Source: Leptospira haakeii
Lineage (GTDB): Bacteria; Spirochaetota; Leptospiria; Leptospirales; Leptospiraceae
Assembly (NCBI RefSeq): GCF_002812045.1
Contig: NZ_NPEG01000001.1
Location: forward strand, 1,054,001-1,118,000
DNA length: 64,000 bases
Direction of reading: 5' to 3'
The notes beneath the pieces were generated by a model. It saw nothing but the letters and a program-made list of their open reading frames with translations. It ran no database searches and had not been told where the DNA came from. Both the position numbers and the translations under genes were made by a program. The number at the start of each line of letters is the position of its first letter. The first letter of the stretch is position 1. Shown piece by piece: positions 37,929 through 47,803 of this stretch.

Positions 37929-39602
37929 ATGATGGCAACGAAAGCTCCGACGGACTCTTCGGCGGCAAAACAGGCTTTAAGCAAGTCTTCAGCAATAATC
38001 GAACAAGTAACCAAGGCCTTAGCGGCTAAATGTAGCTCCAATGGAAAAGTTTCCGTTTCCAAAATGGACCAGAACCAATTCGTACAATACCAAATCGCTT
38101 GGTTAACTTCCGAACAAAAAATCGCAGAAAACTTTATTGATTACGCTTGGAACGATTCTCTCGGAACAGGTGAGCTCGAAAAATTAATGGCTCAGGTTTT
38201 TGCTGCTGAAGTTGTTTCTCATATCCGCTCAGAGTTTAGCTCCAGAACTTCCGAATATGGTATTTCTACTCAGGACCTAATCTCTAAATTATTCGATGAA
38301 TCTACGAACAAGTTCTTAGAAGAAGCAAGCGCAATCGAGAACTACAATCATATCGCTGATCTTATCGTTTCATTAGGGCATTTCGGTGCTTATGGTCTAA
38401 GCGAAGATCACGAAATGTTCCGCCAAACTTTCAAACAATTCGCAGAAGAAGTTGTAGCTCCTAAAGCAGAGCATGTTCATCGTCACGACGATATCGTACC
38501 TGAGGAGATCATCCAAGGTTTAAGAGACATGGGATGTTTCGGTCTTTGTATTCCTGAAAATTACGGCGGATTACAACCTAACGATAAAGCGGATAATATT
38601 TCCATGCTTGTTGTTACCGAAGAACTTTCTAGAGGATCTTTGGGGATTGCAGGATCTCTAATCACTCGTCCTGAAATTCTTTCCAAAGCACTATTAAAAG
38701 GTGGAACAGACGCTCAAAAAGAGAAGTGGCTTCCTTTGATCGCTTCCGGAGAGAAGATGGGTGGTATCATGGTAACTGAACCTAATTACGGTTCGGATGT
38801 TGCCGGAGTTTCCGTAACCGCTAAAAAAGTGGACGGGGGCTGGTCCATCAACGGAGTTAAAACCTGGTGTACTTTTGCAGGATATGCAAACCTTCTTCTA
38901 ATTCTTGTAAGAACTGAATCCGATCCTGAATTAAAACATAAAGGACTTTCTATCGTTCTTGCAGAGAAGCCAAGCTTCACTGGTCATGAATTCGATTATA
39001 AACAAGATGGCGGCGGAAGAATTTCCGGTAAAGCGATCGGAACTATCGGTTATCGCGGTATGCACTCATTCGAAGTTTCTTTCGAAGACTATTTCGTTCC
39101 GGAAGAAAATCTAATCGGTGGAGAACCTGCAAGAGGAAAAGGATTCTATTTCCAAATGGAAGGTTTTTCCGGTGGAAGGATCCAAACTGCAGCTCGTGCA
39201 AATGGTGTGATGCAAGCAGCTTTAGAAGCTGGTCTTCGTTACGCTCAAGAGAGACAAGTTTTCCAAAAACCAATCTTCGATTATAACTTAACCAAGTATA
39301 AGATCGCTCGTATGGCGATGATCGTTCAGGCTTCTCGCCAGTTTACTAATACTGTAGCGAAACTTTTGGACAACCATCAAGGGCAGATGGAAGCGACTTT
39401 AATCAAGTTCTACGCTTCTAAAGTTGCTGAATGGGTGACAAGAGAAGCAATGCAGATTCACGGTGGAATGGGTTATGCAGAAGAGTATGCAGTTTCTCGT
39501 TACTTCGTAGATGCTCGTGTGTTCTCCATCTTCGAAGGTGCAGAAGAAGTAATGGCTCTTAGAGTAATTGCAAAATCTCTAATGGACCAATACTCTGCTT
39601 AA
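37929..39602 (+). CDS. Acyl-CoA dehydrogenase with extended N-terminus
   Basis: 557 residues, longer than the usual 380-400. The first about 130 residues are an extra helical segment, followed by the FAD-binding ACAD core. Motifs are GGLQPND, LGIAGSLITRPEIL, MVTEPNYGSDVAG (flavin loop), WSINGVKTWCTFAGYA, GGRIQTAARANGVMQAAL and a C-terminal MQIHGGMGYAEEY. The Glu of the family's catalytic segment is in IFEGAEEVMALR. It would start beta-oxidation of an acyl-CoA with transfer of electrons to ETF. A terminator lies 25 bases after the stop. An alternative ATG is one codon downstream. Confidence 0.92.
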   Translation: MMATKAPTDSSAAKQALSKSSAIIEQVTKALAAKCSSNGKVSVSKMDQNQFVQYQIAWLTSEQKIAENFIDYAWNDSLGTGELEKLMAQVFAAEVVSHIRSEFSSRTSEYGISTQDLISKLFDESTNKFLEEASAIENYNHIADLIVSLGHFGAYGLSEDHEMFRQTFKQFAEEVVAPKAEHVHRHDDIVPEEIIQGLRDMGCFGLCIPENYGGLQPNDKADNISMLVVTEELSRGSLGIAGSLITRPEILSKALLKGGTDAQKEKWLPLIASGEKMGGIMVTEPNYGSDVAGVSVTAKKVDGGWSINGVKTWCTFAGYANLLLILVRTESDPELKHKGLSIVLAEKPSFTGHEFDYKQDGGGRISGKAIGTIGYRGMHSFEVSFEDYFVPEENLIGGEPARGKGFYFQMEGFSGGRIQTAARANGVMQAALEAGLRYAQERQVFQKPIFDYNLTKYKIARMAMIVQASRQFTNTVAKLLDNHQGQMEATLIKFYASKVAEWVTREAMQIHGGMGYAEEYAVSRYFVDARVFSIFEGAEEVMALRVIAKSLMDQYSA

Positions 39603-39626
39603 ACTTCTTCTCAAACTCTGAAGAAT

Positions 39627-39657
39627 AAAAAAGGAAGTCGAAAGACTTCCTTTTTTT
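39627..39657. terminator. Bidirectional intrinsic terminator
   Basis: AAAAAAGGAAGTC pairs perfectly with GACTTCCTTTTTT around a GAAA tetraloop. The A-run and T-run make it usable on both strands; it lies between the convergent acyl-CoA dehydrogenase and the 39705-40364 gene. Confidence 0.93.
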
Positions 39658-39704
39658 ATGAGCGGACCGCAGGAACGAAATCAAACAAACTTCACTTGGC
39701 TTAC

Positions 39705-40364
39705 TTAGCTAGCGAGTTGTTCTACGAAAGCAAGAATATCCGAATTATCCCTTTCCAGAAACTCGAGAGTTCTTTCGACCAGGTGGTCCAAATAATAGCT
39801 CGGATTATGATAATCTCTTAGGAACGATTTTACTTGTTCTATTTTTTCTTCCGGGATCCTGTCTTCTAAAACTATCTGAGCCAAAGCATAGATCCCAAAT
39901 GCAGATTTGAATGGGTCATTTAGAGAAGAGATCGAAATGATCTCGTCTATATCAATTTCTTTGAATGTAGGGATTAGATCTCCGATCAGTTCCAGAGCGC
40001 CTGTCGGAATAGTCCTGTCCAAGGACTTAACATAATTGATGAATAATCTATAAGACTGAGAATCTCCGATCCGAGAAAGCATATGAAAGATCCCAGAAAG
40101 AACTCTTTTATGAAATCCCCAGGACAATCTGCCTGAATCTGCTTCTCTGATTGCTTGGTATAAAAAACTCCAAACTAGTTTGTCTCCTTCTCTCGCTCTT
40201 TCGGATAATTGATCCAACCAAAGATCAAAGTTCGGATTATCAGATTCCTTTTTGAGGAAATCCATCAGTTCTGAGGGAGTTTGTACAGAAGGGAGAGTAT
40301 GGGCAATTTTCGACATAAGTAGAAGATACTCTCTTTTAAGATCGGTTTCCAGTCTTTTTATCAA
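39705..40364 (-). CDS. Helical protein of unknown function
   Basis: 219 residues, almost wholly alpha-helical by composition, with no signal peptide or membrane segment. I do not recognise a family. Acidic patches (ESDNPNFD, EIDIDEIIS) and repeated leucine/phenylalanine spacing suggest a helical-repeat scaffold. The gene lies between the ilvD gene and a shared terminator and is on the same strand as ilvD, 60 bases downstream of its stop. Co-transcription with ilvD is possible. Confidence 0.7.
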   Translation of the reverse strand: MIKRLETDLKREYLLLMSKIAHTLPSVQTPSELMDFLKKESDNPNFDLWLDQLSERAREGDKLVWSFLYQAIREADSGRLSWGFHKRVLSGIFHMLSRIGDSQSYRLFINYVKSLDRTIPTGALELIGDLIPTFKEIDIDEIISISSLNDPFKSAFGIYALAQIVLEDRIPEEKIEQVKSFLRDYHNPSYYLDHLVERTLEFLERDNSDILAFVEQLAS

Positions 40365-40424
40365 ACATCGGAGTTTTATTCTTTTACAATTCCCTTACTC
40401 GAGGAATAGTTTTGTCTCATTAAA

Positions 40425-42281
40425 TTATTGATGTTCTACCTGGCTAACGTCCCTGACAGCTCCGGTATGTGCAGAAGTTGTCAATGCCGCATAGGCTCTC
40501 AATGCTGCAGAAACTGTCCTTTTTCTGGACTTAGGTTTCCAAGCTTCCTTTCCTTTATCTAACATTTTATCTCTGCGATCCGAAAGATCCGCGTCACTCA
40601 CTCTTAAATGAATGGATCTGTCTGGGATATCGATCTCTATGATATCACCTTCTTCTACAAGACCGATGATTCCGCCAGCTGCCGCTTCTGGAGAAACATG
40701 TCCTATAGATAATCCCGAAGTTCCTCCGGAAAATCTTCCATCCGTTAGAAGCGCACATGCTTTTCCTAAACCTTTGGATTTCAGATAAGAAGTAGGGTAT
40801 AACATTTCCTGCATTCCAGGTCCGCCTTTTGGACCTTCGTAGCGGATCACAACTACGTCACCCTCTACCACTTCGTTGCCTAAAATTTTGGCAACAGCTT
40901 CCTCTTGGCTTTCCATCACTCTGGCTCTGCCTTTGAATTTCCAGATGGATTCGTCTACTCCTGCAGTTTTTACAATACAACCTTCAGGCGCGATATTTCC
41001 GTAAAGAACTGCAAGTCCTCCGTCTTGGGAATAAGCATGTTCTACGTCACGGATACATCCATTCGCTCTGTCCAAGTCTAGCTCAGGCCAACGTTTGTCT
41101 TGGGAGAATGCTTCCGTTGTAGGAACTCCACCAGGTGCCGCAGAGAATAATGCGTAAGCTTTGGAATTTGCGTTCTGGCGAACGATATCCCATTCTTCTA
41201 AAGCTTTTCCTAATGTTTCTGAATGAACTGTAGGTACGTCTCTGTGAATTAGACCGGCTCTGTCCAATTCGGAAAGAATTCCAATGACTCCGCCTGCTCT
41301 ATGAACATCTTCCATATGATATTTTTGAGTGGCAGGAGCAACTTTACAAACACAAGGAACTCTTCTTGAGATAAGATCTATATCATGCATTTTGAAATTG
41401 ATCCCAGCTTCGTGTGCTGCCGCAAGAATATGAAGTACAGTGTTTGTGGATCCGCCCATCGCTACGTCCAACGCCATCGCGTTTTGAAACGCTTCATAAG
41501 TAGCGATGTTTCTAGGAAGAACAGACTCATCGTCTTGTTCATAATATCTTTTTGCGAGATCTACGATCAATCTTCCTGCGGTTAAGAATAATTGTTTTCT
41601 GTCTGCATGAGTAGCCAAAGTGGAACCATTACCAGGAAGAGACAATCCTAATGCTTCCGTAAGACAGTTCATTGAATTTGCAGTGAACATCCCGGAACAA
41701 GATCCGCAAGTAGGGCAAGCAGAACGTTCTATTTGTTCCACAAGTTCGTCTGAAACATTTTGGTTGGCTGCTTCTACCATTGCGTCCACCAAATCCAATT
41801 TTCGGATATCCCCATTCCAGTTTACTTTTCCTGCTTCCATAGGTCCGCCGGATACGAAAACGGTTGGTATATTCAAACGTAAAGCTGCCATGAGCATACC
41901 AGGTGTGATCTTATCACAGTTTGAAATGCAGATAAGTGCATCTGCAGTATGTGCGTTGACCATGTATTCAACTGAGTCAGCGATTAGATCACGGCTTGGC
42001 AAAGAGTATAACATTCCGCCATGCCCCATGGCGATACCGTCATCTACTGCGATGGTATTAAATTCTTTTGCGACGGCCCCTGCCTTCTCCACTTCTCTCG
42101 CGACCATTTGCCCTAGGTCTTTTAAATGAACATGTCCTGGAACGAATTGGGTGAATGAGTTTGCAATTGCGATGATCGGTTTTCCGAAATCACCTTCTTT
42201 CATACCGGTGGCTCTCCAGAGTGCTCTGGCTCCGGCCATATTGCGTCCGTGGGTGGAAGTACGAGATCTTAACTGAGGCAT
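40425..42281 (-). CDS. ilvD: Dihydroxy-acid dehydratase
   Basis: 618 residues, normal for IlvD. The enzyme removes water from 2,3-dihydroxy-isovalerate and -methylvalerate in branched-chain amino-acid synthesis. The iron-sulphur ligands are visible in [11 protein letters not shown] (Cys near 122) and [11 protein letters not shown] (Cys near 195), and the Mg/substrate part in [11 protein letters not shown]. The C-terminal [17 protein letters not shown] motif is typical. It faces the divergent ethanolamine permease gene with 96 bases between starts. The start is the ATG giving MPQLRSRT. Confidence 0.96.
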   Translation of the reverse strand: MPQLRSRTSTHGRNMAGARALWRATGMKEGDFGKPIIAIANSFTQFVPGHVHLKDLGQMVAREVEKAGAVAKEFNTIAVDDGIAMGHGGMLYSLPSRDLIADSVEYMVNAHTADALICISNCDKITPGMLMAALRLNIPTVFVSGGPMEAGKVNWNGDIRKLDLVDAMVEAANQNVSDELVEQIERSACPTCGSCSGMFTANSMNCLTEALGLSLPGNGSTLATHADRKQLFLTAGRLIVDLAKRYYEQDDESVLPRNIATYEAFQNAMALDVAMGGSTNTVLHILAAAHEAGINFKMHDIDLISRRVPCVCKVAPATQKYHMEDVHRAGGVIGILSELDRAGLIHRDVPTVHSETLGKALEEWDIVRQNANSKAYALFSAAPGGVPTTEAFSQDKRWPELDLDRANGCIRDVEHAYSQDGGLAVLYGNIAPEGCIVKTAGVDESIWKFKGRARVMESQEEAVAKILGNEVVEGDVVVIRYEGPKGGPGMQEMLYPTSYLKSKGLGKACALLTDGRFSGGTSGLSIGHVSPEAAAGGIIGLVEEGDIIEIDIPDRSIHLRVSDADLSDRRDKMLDKGKEAWKPKSRKRTVSAALRAYAALTTSAHTGAVRDVSQVEHQ

Positions 42282-42377
42282 ATTGAATGCTCCCTGGTAT
42301 AAGTTTAGACGTCGAGTTTTTTCCTAAAGAAGAAACGAACTTGGAATAGGTACAGTTTTTGCTAATTAAGTCCAGAG

Positions 42378-43688
42378 ATGGAATCAAAAGAAGAATTCAG
42401 TCGAACTCTGGGCCCTTGGCTATTATGGGGTTTAGGAGTCGGATACGTAATTTCAGGCATGTATTTTGGTTGGAACTTAGGTCTACCGGTAGGCGGAACC
42501 TTGGGTTTGGGAATTGCCACCTTACTGATCATTCTGCTATATGTTTGTTTTTCTTTCAGCTACACAGAGTTAGCATGTATGATCCCGAAAGCGGGGGGAG
42601 CATTCGACTACGGTAGGGAAGCTCTCGGAAATGCCTGGGCCTATATCGTTGGTACCGCTCAGTTGATAGAATTTTTATTTGCTCCTCCTGCGATCGCCGC
42701 GGCAATCGGAGCTTACTTCTCCTTATTCTTGCCGGGAATTGATCCCATTTGGATTGCGATAGTAGCTTATTTACTTTTTACAAGTTTGAATATACTCGGG
42801 GTAAAATTTGCTGCATCATTCGAGTTTGGGATTACTATATTAGCAGTTTTTGAATTACTTTTATTTTCAGGACTTACACTTCCTAGTTTTTCTTGGGAGA
42901 AGTTTTCCTCAAATCCATTGCCTAACGGTTGGACTGGAGCCTTATCTTCTTTACCTTTTGCTGTTTGGTTTTTTCTGGCGATAGAAGGAGTGGCAAATGT
43001 CGCAGAAGAAACAAAGGATCCGCAAAAAAATATCCTGATCGGATTCGGATCTGCATTAGCTACATTAGTTCTACTTTGTGGACTAGTATTTTTTTCTTCT
43101 ATTGGAGTAGGAGGATGGGAGATGATCGTATATCCGGAAACTGGTGCAGCTGCCTCCGATTATCCTTTGCCTCTCGCATTACGAAAGTTATATGGAGAAT
43201 CCGGTTGGGCTTTTCATCTTTTGATTACGATCGGGTTATTCGGTCTGATCGCTTCTTTTCATGGAATTATTTTGGCTGGAGGAAGGGCCAGTTTCGAATT
43301 CGGAAGAGCAAACTTTCTTCCTAAATTTTTTGGTAAAATCCATCCTAAATTCAAAACTCCTGCCAACGCATTGATTGCAAATACTGCGTTCGGGATCGCT
43401 GCATTATGCACAGGTAAAACATCAGAGCTTATCACATTATCTGCATTCGGAGCTCTGCTATTATACTTTTGCTCCATGATCAGTTTTTTTGTGCTCCGAA
43501 AAAAACAACCTGATAGGGAGAGACCATTTATGGTCCCGGGAGGGAAACTTCTACCTTCTATTGCTCTTGTTTTGTCTGCGATCGTATTGGCTGTATCTGC
43601 ATGGCAACATCCAATCTTATTTGGGATTTTTGTTTTGATCTTGGGAAGCGGATTGGTATGGGCCAGGACTTCAATTTTTGCAAAATGA
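42378..43688 (+). CDS. eat: Ethanolamine permease (APC superfamily)
   Basis: 436 residues with about 12 membrane helices. The pattern VGYVISGMYFGWNLGLPVGG (about 17-36) with IPKAGGAFDYGREALG and LAIEGVANVAEET is typical of the ethanolamine permease group of the APC transporters. It brings ethanolamine into the cell for EutBC, whose genes follow after 47 bases. The gene is divergent from ilvD. I see no hairpin or riboswitch in the 96-base divergent spacer. Confidence 0.9.
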   Translation: MESKEEFSRTLGPWLLWGLGVGYVISGMYFGWNLGLPVGGTLGLGIATLLIILLYVCFSFSYTELACMIPKAGGAFDYGREALGNAWAYIVGTAQLIEFLFAPPAIAAAIGAYFSLFLPGIDPIWIAIVAYLLFTSLNILGVKFAASFEFGITILAVFELLLFSGLTLPSFSWEKFSSNPLPNGWTGALSSLPFAVWFFLAIEGVANVAEETKDPQKNILIGFGSALATLVLLCGLVFFSSIGVGGWEMIVYPETGAAASDYPLPLALRKLYGESGWAFHLLITIGLFGLIASFHGIILAGGRASFEFGRANFLPKFFGKIHPKFKTPANALIANTAFGIAALCTGKTSELITLSAFGALLLYFCSMISFFVLRKKQPDRERPFMVPGGKLLPSIALVLSAIVLAVSAWQHPILFGIFVLILGSGLVWARTSIFAK

Positions 43689-43735
43689 AACTTGCACTTT
43701 TTTCAGATTTGGTATGAGATCGATAGGGAATCAAT

Positions 43736-45130
43736 ATGGGTTATAAAACCGTCCTTGGTAGGAAATCCTACGTATTTCCTGATCTAAAAACTTTATTGGC
43801 GAAAGCGAGTCCGCTTCGTTCTGGGGACCAATTAGCAGGCATCGCTGCTTCTACCCAGGAAGAAAGAGTGGCTGCTCAAATGGCCTTGGCGGATCTACCT
43901 CTATCAGAATTTTTGAATATAGAATTGATCCCTGGTGAAAAAGACGAGGTCACCCGACTAATTTTTGATTCCCATAATCGATCCGCATTTTCTAAAATTT
44001 CTTCCTTCACTGTAGGTGAATTTCGTGACTTTCTTTTAAACGAAAATACTGACTCAGAACTGATTTCCGAGATCCGGGATGGGATTACTCCTGAGATGGT
44101 CGCTGCCGTTTCTAAATTAATGTCAAATCAGGATCTAATCTTGGTTTCTAAAAAATCTCCTGTAGTGACCAAGTTTAGAAACACAATTGGTCTTCCTGGG
44201 AGATTGTCTGCACGTTTACAGCCAAATCATCCGACTGATGATCCTAAAGGAATTGCCGCAAGTATCTTGGACGGACTTTTACTAGGAAGTGGAGATGCAG
44301 TAATTGGTATTAATCCTGCAACTGATAATGTTCCTACGGTAATTGCACTTCTTAGGATGTTGGATTCCATTATCCAAAAATATTCTATTCCGACCCAGTC
44401 CTGTGTTCTTTGTCATGTAACTACTTCTATGAAAGCGATGGAAGAAGGCGCTCCTCTTGATCTGGTATTTCAATCTATCGGAGGAAGTGAAGCTTTGAAT
44501 AAAAGTTTCGGAGTGAACTTAAGCATTTTAGAAGAATCCAGACAGATGGCTTTAGAGTTAAACAGAGGGACCGTCGGAAATAATGTAATGTATTTTGAAA
44601 CGGGACAAGGTAGCGGATTGTCTGCGGGCGCTCATTTTGGTGTGGACCAACAAACTCTGGAAGCGAGAGCTTATGCAGTAGCAAAAAAATTCGATCCGTT
44701 GCTCGTGAACACTGTAGTCGGTTTTATAGGGCCTGAATATCTTTATAACGGAAAACAAATATTAAGAGCAGGATTGGAAGATCATTTTTGTGGGAAACTT
44801 TTAGGTCTTCCTATGGGTGTGGATGTATGTTATACAAATCATGCGGATGCGGACCAAGATGATATGGATACATTACTAACCTTACTAGGGGCCGCAGGAT
44901 GTAATTATATTATGGGAGTTCCAGGTGCTGATGATGTGATGTTGTCTTACCAAAGTACTTCTTTCCATGACGCATTATATCTTCGTCAAATTTTTGGACT
45001 AAGACCTGCGCCTGAATTCGAGAGTTGGCTATTGGAGAAAGGTTTATTCGAAACCACAAAACAATTTTTGCCTAAAGAAAACCAGAACAGAGTTTTACTC
45101 GAAGAAATTCTAGAGGATAAGGCCGGATGA
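43736..45130 (+). CDS. eutB: Ethanolamine ammonia-lyase, large subunit
   Basis: 464 residues, the normal EutB length. The adenosylcobalamin-dependent enzyme splits ethanolamine to acetaldehyde and ammonia. Visible signatures are GINPATDNVPTV (about 193-204), QSCVLCHVTTSMKAME, FETGQGSGLSAGAHFG (about 283-298), YTNHADADQDDMDTLL and NYIMGVPGADDVMLSYQSTSFHDA. The eutC gene follows with a four-base overlap. It is encoded with its permease but without microcompartment genes. Confidence 0.97.
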   Translation: MGYKTVLGRKSYVFPDLKTLLAKASPLRSGDQLAGIAASTQEERVAAQMALADLPLSEFLNIELIPGEKDEVTRLIFDSHNRSAFSKISSFTVGEFRDFLLNENTDSELISEIRDGITPEMVAAVSKLMSNQDLILVSKKSPVVTKFRNTIGLPGRLSARLQPNHPTDDPKGIAASILDGLLLGSGDAVIGINPATDNVPTVIALLRMLDSIIQKYSIPTQSCVLCHVTTSMKAMEEGAPLDLVFQSIGGSEALNKSFGVNLSILEESRQMALELNRGTVGNNVMYFETGQGSGLSAGAHFGVDQQTLEARAYAVAKKFDPLLVNTVVGFIGPEYLYNGKQILRAGLEDHFCGKLLGLPMGVDVCYTNHADADQDDMDTLLTLLGAAGCNYIMGVPGADDVMLSYQSTSFHDALYLRQIFGLRPAPEFESWLLEKGLFETTKQFLPKENQNRVLLEEILEDKAG

Positions 45131-45909
45131 ACTCTAAGGAATTTTGGAAAAGTTTAACTTCTGCAAGAATTGGAATAGGAAGGTCCGGAGGCTCTATCCC
45201 AACTTCAGAACTATTAAAATTCAGATTGGATCATGCGAGAGCCAGAGACGCGGTCTTAGTAGAACCTGATTTTGAAACGATAAGTATAGGCATCGAAAAA
45301 ATTTTCCAACCATTAGGATCTGAGATAGTTAGGGTAGAAAGTTTAGCAAAAAGTAGAGAAGAATACTTGTTGAGACCTGATTTGGGCCGTAGGATCTCGG
45401 AACCCTCTCGATCTAGATTAGAATCCAAAAAGGGAAAGTATGATCTTGTATTGATCGGAATAGATGGGCTTTCTGCAAAGGCGGTCGATTCTAATTTGGT
45501 TCCATTCTTACAAGTGTTGGTTCCTATTTTATCCGCACAAAAATATAAGATCGCACCAGTCGTATTGGGGAAATTAGGAAGGGTTGCAATTGGAGATGAG
45601 ATAGGAGAAATTTTAGGAGCCAAGGCAGTTGTGTTACTCATAGGAGAAAGGCCGGGGCTTACTTCTGCAGATAGTTTAGGAATGTATCTGACCTTTGATC
45701 CTAAGTTAGGCAAAACAGACGAGAGCCGAAACTGTATATCTAATATACGCCCAGACGGCTTAGATTTCCAGAAGGCATCCTTAAAAACCGCTTATTTACT
45801 TTCCGAATCTCTCAAACGAGGTATCTCTGGAGTGGATCTAAAAGATGAAATGACTCCGGACTTTTTAGAAAATTCGATAAATCTTTCGAATATTACAAAT
45901 TCGACTTGA
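45127..45909 (+). CDS. eutC: Ethanolamine ammonia-lyase, small subunit
   Basis: 260 residues. EutC supplies part of the cobalamin-binding site in the (EutBC)6 complex. Typical features are TSARIGIGRSGGSIPTSELL near the N-terminus, LDHARARDAVL, the GIDGLSAKAVD segment and GLTSADSLGMYLTFDP with NCISNIRPDGL near the end. The ATG overlaps the eutB stop by four bases, so translation is coupled. No eutA reactivase gene is in the window. Confidence 0.96.
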   Translation: MNSKEFWKSLTSARIGIGRSGGSIPTSELLKFRLDHARARDAVLVEPDFETISIGIEKIFQPLGSEIVRVESLAKSREEYLLRPDLGRRISEPSRSRLESKKGKYDLVLIGIDGLSAKAVDSNLVPFLQVLVPILSAQKYKIAPVVLGKLGRVAIGDEIGEILGAKAVVLLIGERPGLTSADSLGMYLTFDPKLGKTDESRNCISNIRPDGLDFQKASLKTAYLLSESLKRGISGVDLKDEMTPDFLENSINLSNITNST

Positions 45910-45996
45910 ATCCTTATCCTCAAAGGAATAGATTTTATGCTATGAATTAGGTTGGGAATGATTCGAACCTTCTCAACAGGCGAAAAGGGAAAAAAG

Positions 45997-46227
45997 ATGT
46001 ATAAGAACAATATAGAGTTTATCATTAATTCCACGAACAAAGATGAGCCTATGTATGGCATTCTTGCTCTGGTTAGTGATACTTTAGAATCTATGAAGGC
46101 GGATATCGCTTCTCAAAGAGCGGATGAAGAACAAAAGAAAGCATTTCGTTCTGCTATGAAAGATATGATCTCCGGTTTGATTAAACTGAACGGGATTGTA
46201 GAGGGGATGGGCCAAAGAGTTAGATAA
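45997..46227 (+). CDS. Small protein of unknown function
   Basis: 76 residues from the ATG at 45997, which has an AAAGGGA ribosome-binding site; a longer frame opens with TTG at 45952. The sequence begins MYKNNIEFIINSTNKDEP and continues as a helix rich in Lys/Glu (LESMKADIASQRADEEQKKAF). No family is recognised. A hairpin follows at 46259-46279. Confidence 0.65.
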   Translation: MYKNNIEFIINSTNKDEPMYGILALVSDTLESMKADIASQRADEEQKKAFRSAMKDMISGLIKLNGIVEGMGQRVR

Positions 46228-46258
46228 GCGGCTCGATACTTCTCCCCATAAATTTATT

Positions 46259-46279
46259 ACGAGCCTGATCCAGGCTCGT
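46259..46279 (+). terminator. Hairpin after the 45997 gene
   Basis: ACGAGCCTG pairs with CAGGCTCGT around a three-base loop. The T-tail is poor. It ends the small gene or separates it from the lipoprotein gene that follows. Confidence 0.65.
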
Positions 46280-46384
46280 GAAATTAATCATAAATAATTC
46301 TCATTTTCTAATTTTTAAAATAGATGGTTGTTCAATCGTATTAGATTGATTAACTCGCAAATTACGCTATTTTGGGAGAAATAA

Positions 46385-46840
46385 ATGGGAAAGTTAGGCA
46401 CCATACTGACAGTATTGTCAATTGGTTTCATAACAAATTGTCTGATTTGGGACGCTGTCGGACTTACCGAAACTTACAGAGGAGACGAGGCTAAAAAGAA
46501 ACTCATAGGTGCGGCCAGAGTAGGTGATTACTTTCTGGCTGATAGTACAAATAAAGCGGACGGATATACAGGTGACGAACTGATCTCTCGCACACTTCTT
46601 GATGTGATTATGGCATCTCTTATCAACGAAACGGTGATCAGCCTTAATGAATCTAGATATTATAGAAAGCGAGATGTAAATGAGTGCGCAAAAGTACTAA
46701 GCTATTCGGGTCCGATATTTGATTTTGATTCTTATGTGATGTATTCATTTAATTCTACGTGCAACTTGCGTCCTGATAATGAAATTATAGATACTCGTCC
46801 AAAAAAAGGTTCGGATAGCGAATCTAAAAAGGATAAATAA
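46385..46840 (+). CDS. Leptospiral lipoprotein, possible TIGR04452 type
   Basis: 151 residues. A signal peptide ends at the lipobox FITNC (Cys about 19). The mature start WDAVGLTETYRGDEAKKKL recalls the Leptospira TIGR04452 lipoprotein family; this is a memory-based match and not proven. A second pair of cysteines lies near residues 101 and 122. The ribosome-binding site is GGGAGA. An inverted repeat TCAATC...GATTGA (46332-46349) lies in the upstream spacer. Confidence 0.8.
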   Translation: MGKLGTILTVLSIGFITNCLIWDAVGLTETYRGDEAKKKLIGAARVGDYFLADSTNKADGYTGDELISRTLLDVIMASLINETVISLNESRYYRKRDVNECAKVLSYSGPIFDFDSYVMYSFNSTCNLRPDNEIIDTRPKKGSDSESKKDK

Positions 46841-46842
46841 TA

Positions 46843-47781
46843 TCAATCCTTCCCTAAAAACAATCGTATACCTTTCGCGATCGTCTGCAAGGTTCTCGCC
46901 ATCAGACCTTCTAACTTGGTCTGAAGGAATAATTCCATAATCAATTTCCTAAGAGCTAAATCGAAAGGAAGATTAAAATCATTCCAATCTACTCCGAAAC
47001 GGAAAGGATAAGTTTCGGATTCCTCTTCTTCTCCCAAACCTGTATGTAATAAGGTTCCTTCGAAGTCTGTATGATTTTCATCTATATGTCTAAATTCTAA
47101 TGTAAGATGCACTTGTTTTTTGAATAAAGGTAAAGGAATAATTTCCAGTCCCGCAAGTTCTCCCCAAGTGATCCCGCTTAAGGTGAGATATCCCCTGTCT
47201 CCACCTTTGAGTGTTCCTGTTCTGAGTAAACCTTCTCTCCCGAGTCTGCAAGAACCCATTCTGCTTCTAAAAAGAATTTCTAATGGAGAACCTGCGTCCA
47301 AAACTCCATTCTCTATTTTGATATCACGGATCTGAATATTGAATACTGGAGTTAATGTTTTGTCTTCTATGTCTATGCTGGAATGCGAAACTTTCTCCAA
47401 TTTGAATTGGATCCTTCCTCTTTTGGGAAGATATTCTATCTTCTTCCTGGATTCTACTCTGTTTGTGTAATCCATGTGAAAGGAGCGAACATTGACTCCT
47501 CTGAATATTAATTTTCCTTTAAATAGATTAGAGAATGAGATCCTAAAATGTACAAAACTTCCTTTTGCATGAACTATATCTGTTCCGAGTTCTCCCGGGA
47601 AGAATATAGTAAAATGTCTGGCCCAAACCCAAAGTCCTGGTAGTAGAATACCCGGAGTTAACCAGCGAAACTTGAATAATCTAAAAGATATTATATTTAC
47701 TAGAAGTTGTATAAAAGGCCCACTGAGCAGGAATTGCAGACCTAGGTAGCCGAATAATAGTAATAGGATCGGAAAGGGCAT
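46843..47781 (-). CDS. Membrane-anchored protein of unknown function
   Basis: 312 residues. One or two N-terminal hydrophobic segments (about 5-25 and 35-55) precede a beta-rich domain (about 65-260) with repeats of hydrophobic strands such as FNIQIRDIKIENGVLDAG. Together with the N-terminal anchor, this is reminiscent of AsmA-like or DUF-type lipid-transport proteins, but I claim no family. It is convergent with the lipoprotein gene, two bases apart, and follows the TerB-like gene in the same direction after 22 bases. Confidence 0.75.
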   Translation of the reverse strand: MPFPILLLLFGYLGLQFLLSGPFIQLLVNIISFRLFKFRWLTPGILLPGLWVWARHFTIFFPGELGTDIVHAKGSFVHFRISFSNLFKGKLIFRGVNVRSFHMDYTNRVESRKKIEYLPKRGRIQFKLEKVSHSSIDIEDKTLTPVFNIQIRDIKIENGVLDAGSPLEILFRSRMGSCRLGREGLLRTGTLKGGDRGYLTLSGITWGELAGLEIIPLPLFKKQVHLTLEFRHIDENHTDFEGTLLHTGLGEEEESETYPFRFGVDWNDFNLPFDLALRKLIMELFLQTKLEGLMARTLQTIAKGIRLFLGKD

Positions 47782-47803
47782 GAGAAGGAAGGCGACTATA
47801 AGT

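Noticed and set aside
42282..42377. Cobalamin riboswitch before the ethanolamine genes
   Set aside because: The 96-base divergent spacer is too short and has no B12-box-like sequence or stable stem.
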